Source of the DNA: Nymphaea colorata
Lineage: Eukaryota; Streptophyta; Magnoliopsida; Nymphaeales; Nymphaeaceae
Length of the DNA stretch: 64,000 nt
Direction of reading: 5' to 3'
NCBI RefSeq assembly: GCF_008831285.2
Contig: NC_045141.1
Location: 19,154,848 to 19,218,847 of the forward strand
Numbering within the stretch: the first letter of the stretch is position 1; every line of letters starts with the position of its first letter. The translations under genes were made by a program, and so were the position numbers. Below, piece by piece: positions 62,491 through 64,000 of the stretch. The notes under the pieces were generated by a model. That model did no database searches. It was not told where the DNA came from and saw nothing but the letters and a program-made list of their open reading frames with translations.

Positions 62491-62907
62491 AAGTGTTCGT
62501 AGCGCAGTCTTCCACAAATGATCAATTTGTTAACTACTTTATCGCTAGAAGAATCATTCGCCGACTTTCATTCTACCGTTCAATTGTGCGATATAGTTAA
62601 CAAGAAGGTTAACACTTGTTAAAAAGAATAATTTACCGTCTCTATCACACAACACTTTATTAATGAAAAACAACATTTCTGGCACAAAGGATCTCCAAAT
62701 CACACTACAAGTTCACCAATTAAATCCAAAACACACAAGAATTTCCAAAAACTTCAGGTAGGCACAAAATCAAACACAAGTAATGCTTCATTCGGCCGTG
62801 CAAGGCTTCAGTCTGAAGCCGGCGCCGGCGCAGATGATTCATCCTAGTTCTTTGGCTTCTTTTTGTGGTGGTCCTCATGATGATGCTACTTCCTGTCGTG
62901 CTTCTTC
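62491..62907. repeat. Second copy of PAR1 3' flank
   Basis: Matches 57915-58225 in order and orientation and ends at the stop of the second PAR1-like gene. Confidence 0.85.
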
Positions 62908-64000
62908 TTATAGGTGCTCCTTCTTCTTATCGTGATCCTTCTTATGGTGTTTCTTCTTCGTTTTCTTACCCTCCTTCATCCTCTTATTCTTCTTATCCTT
63001 CTTCTTCTTTTTGTCTCTCCTTGTCACAGGCTTTCGACCAGGCCTTGATTTTCTTGCGGGCTGAGACGTTGGGGCGGGCATTGGCTTGGAACCTGGAGCT
63101 GGCTGTGAAGGTGAAGCTGGCCTTGATCCCGGTGCTGGTTGAGACGCTGGGGCGGGCATTGGCTTAGAACCTGGAGCTGGCTTGGAGCCAGGTGCTGGCT
63201 GCCAAGGTGACGTTGGCCTTGATCCCGTTGCTGGTTGAGACACTGGGGCTAGCACTGGGTCGGAACCTGGAGCTGGCTTGGAGGAAGGTGCTCTCTGGGA
63301 AGGTGACGCTAGCCTTGATCCTGGGGCTGGCATTGGCTCAGAACCAGGAACTGGCTTGGAGGCCGGTGCTGGCAGCGTAGGTGATGCTGGCCTTGATCCT
63401 GGGGCCGGCTTGGAACCTGGAGCTTGCTTGGAGCCAGGTGCTGGCAGCGAAGGTGATGCTGGCCTTGATCTTGGTGCCGGCTTGGAACCTGGGGCTGGCA
63501 CTGGCACAGGCTTGGAACCTGGAGCTGGCTTGGAGCCAGGTGCTAGCTGCGAAGGTGACGCTGGCTTTGAGCATGGGGCTAGCACTGGCCTAGAACGTGG
63601 GGCCAGCTCGAAGGCAGGTGCTGCTTACGAAGGTGATGTTGGCCTTGATCCTGGTGCAGGTTGAGATGCTGGGGCCGACATCGGCTCAGAACCTGGAGCT
63701 GGTTCGAAGGCAGGTGTTGGCTGCGAAGGTGACGCCGGCATTGATCCAGGTGCTGGCCGAGACACTGGGGCCGGCACCGGCTCAGAACCTGGAGTGGGCT
63801 TGGAGGCAGGTGCTGGCTGCGAAGGTGACGCTGGCCCTGATCTTGGTGCTGGCTGAGACGCTGGGGCCAGCACCGGCTCAGAACCTAGAGCTGGCTCGGA
63901 GACAGGTGATGGCTGCGAAGGTGACGCTGGCCCTGATCCTGGTACTGGCCGAGACGCTGGACCTGGCTGGGAGGCAGGTGCTGGCTGCGAAGGTGATGCT
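62908..64000 (-). CDS. Second PAR1-like gene, last exon only (5'-partial), expanded Pro-rich repeats and Lys-rich tail; possibly broken
   Basis: The minus-strand frame runs from the right window edge to a TAA at 62908-62910, with one in-frame TAA at 63625-63627. At the C-terminal side it has a Lys-rich stretch (RRDKKKKKDKKNKRMKEGKK, then KKHHKKDHDKKKEHL) like the tail of the gene at 58226-59525. Before it lie at least 310 residues of Pro/Ser/Ala/Gly repeats (units such as PASPSQPAPGSKPMPAPTSQ). The shared 3' flank and tail show this is the terminal exon of a tandem paralogue; the PAR1 domain would be right of the window. The internal stop sits where other units read TCG CAG CCA and here read TCG TAA GCA, so either the protein ends without the Lys tail, or the site (also a GTAAGC donor match) is spliced out, or the copy is a pseudogene. 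The tail is shorter than in copy 1, with a changed frame at its end. Confidence 0.7.
63050..64000. repeat. Coding minisatellite, about 96-bp (32-codon) units
   Basis: Around nine or more imperfect units of 24-34 codons are read on the minus strand, each built from SPSQPAPGSK-, PMPAPASQ- and PAPGSRPA-type blocks. It continues past the window edge. The plus-strand open frames across it are shadows of the repeat. Confidence 0.9.

Noticed and set aside
62865-63664. Plus-strand frames across the Pro-rich array (for example GAGLEPGAG-type repeats)
   Set aside because: The minus strand matches the PAR1 paralogue tail and 3' flank; the plus frames are repeat shadows.

Overview
The window is nuclear DNA of a flowering plant. 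Every recognisable gene belongs to a plant family, most have GT-AG introns, plant-type miniature transposons and long (GA)n tracts are present, and no bacterial operon or organellar gene is seen. Base composition is mixed. The MCTP and AAE3 exons are GC-rich, whereas the receptor kinase, NOB1 and AHL exons are AT-richer and the intergenic DNA is AT-rich. I cannot name the species; a monocot or an early-diverging angiosperm would fit as well as anything.

Layout from left to right. (1) 749-3348 (+): 3' half of an MRH1/At1g63430-type LRR receptor pseudokinase whose LRR part lies left of the window. (2) 6602-7978 (+): two-exon LBD transcription factor. (3) 9664-11230 (+): actin-depolymerizing factor whose first coding exon is the ATG alone. 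(4) 13586-17735 (+): NOB1 endonuclease of late 40S ribosome maturation. (5) 22675-25781 (-): AAE3-type oxalyl-CoA synthetase with a TATA box and G-box upstream. (6) about 26.1-37.9 kb: gene-poor DNA with microsatellites, MITE-like elements, a dispersed repeat and an old LTR-like remnant. (7) 42862-45894 (+): intronless MCTP (four C2 domains plus C-terminal membrane anchor), preceded by exon-like leader pieces at 38.1-38.9 kb. (8) 47575-54130 (-): AHL9-like AT-hook protein with a 3.4 kb first intron. (9) 58226-59525 (-): PAR1-family secreted protein with an unusual Pro-rich and Lys/His-rich tail. (10) 62908 to the right edge (-): the last exon of a second, tandemly duplicated PAR1-like gene whose Pro-rich part has grown into a minisatellite of about 96-bp units.

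The genes do not form one pathway. The receptor kinase and NOB1 may be an old microsyntenic pair, because from memory Arabidopsis At5g41180 and At5g41190 are neighbours of the same two kinds. The most unusual part is 50.8-64.0 kb. A segmental tandem duplication has copied AHL intron sequence plus the adjacent PAR1 gene. PAR1 has become a chimeric, probably cell-wall, protein (Cys-rich PAR1 domain, then AGP/HRGP-like Pro-Ser-Ala repeats, then a Lys/His-rich tail), and its repeat has expanded in the second copy. The gene also uses a rare GC-AG intron. This is the best candidate here for something undescribed.
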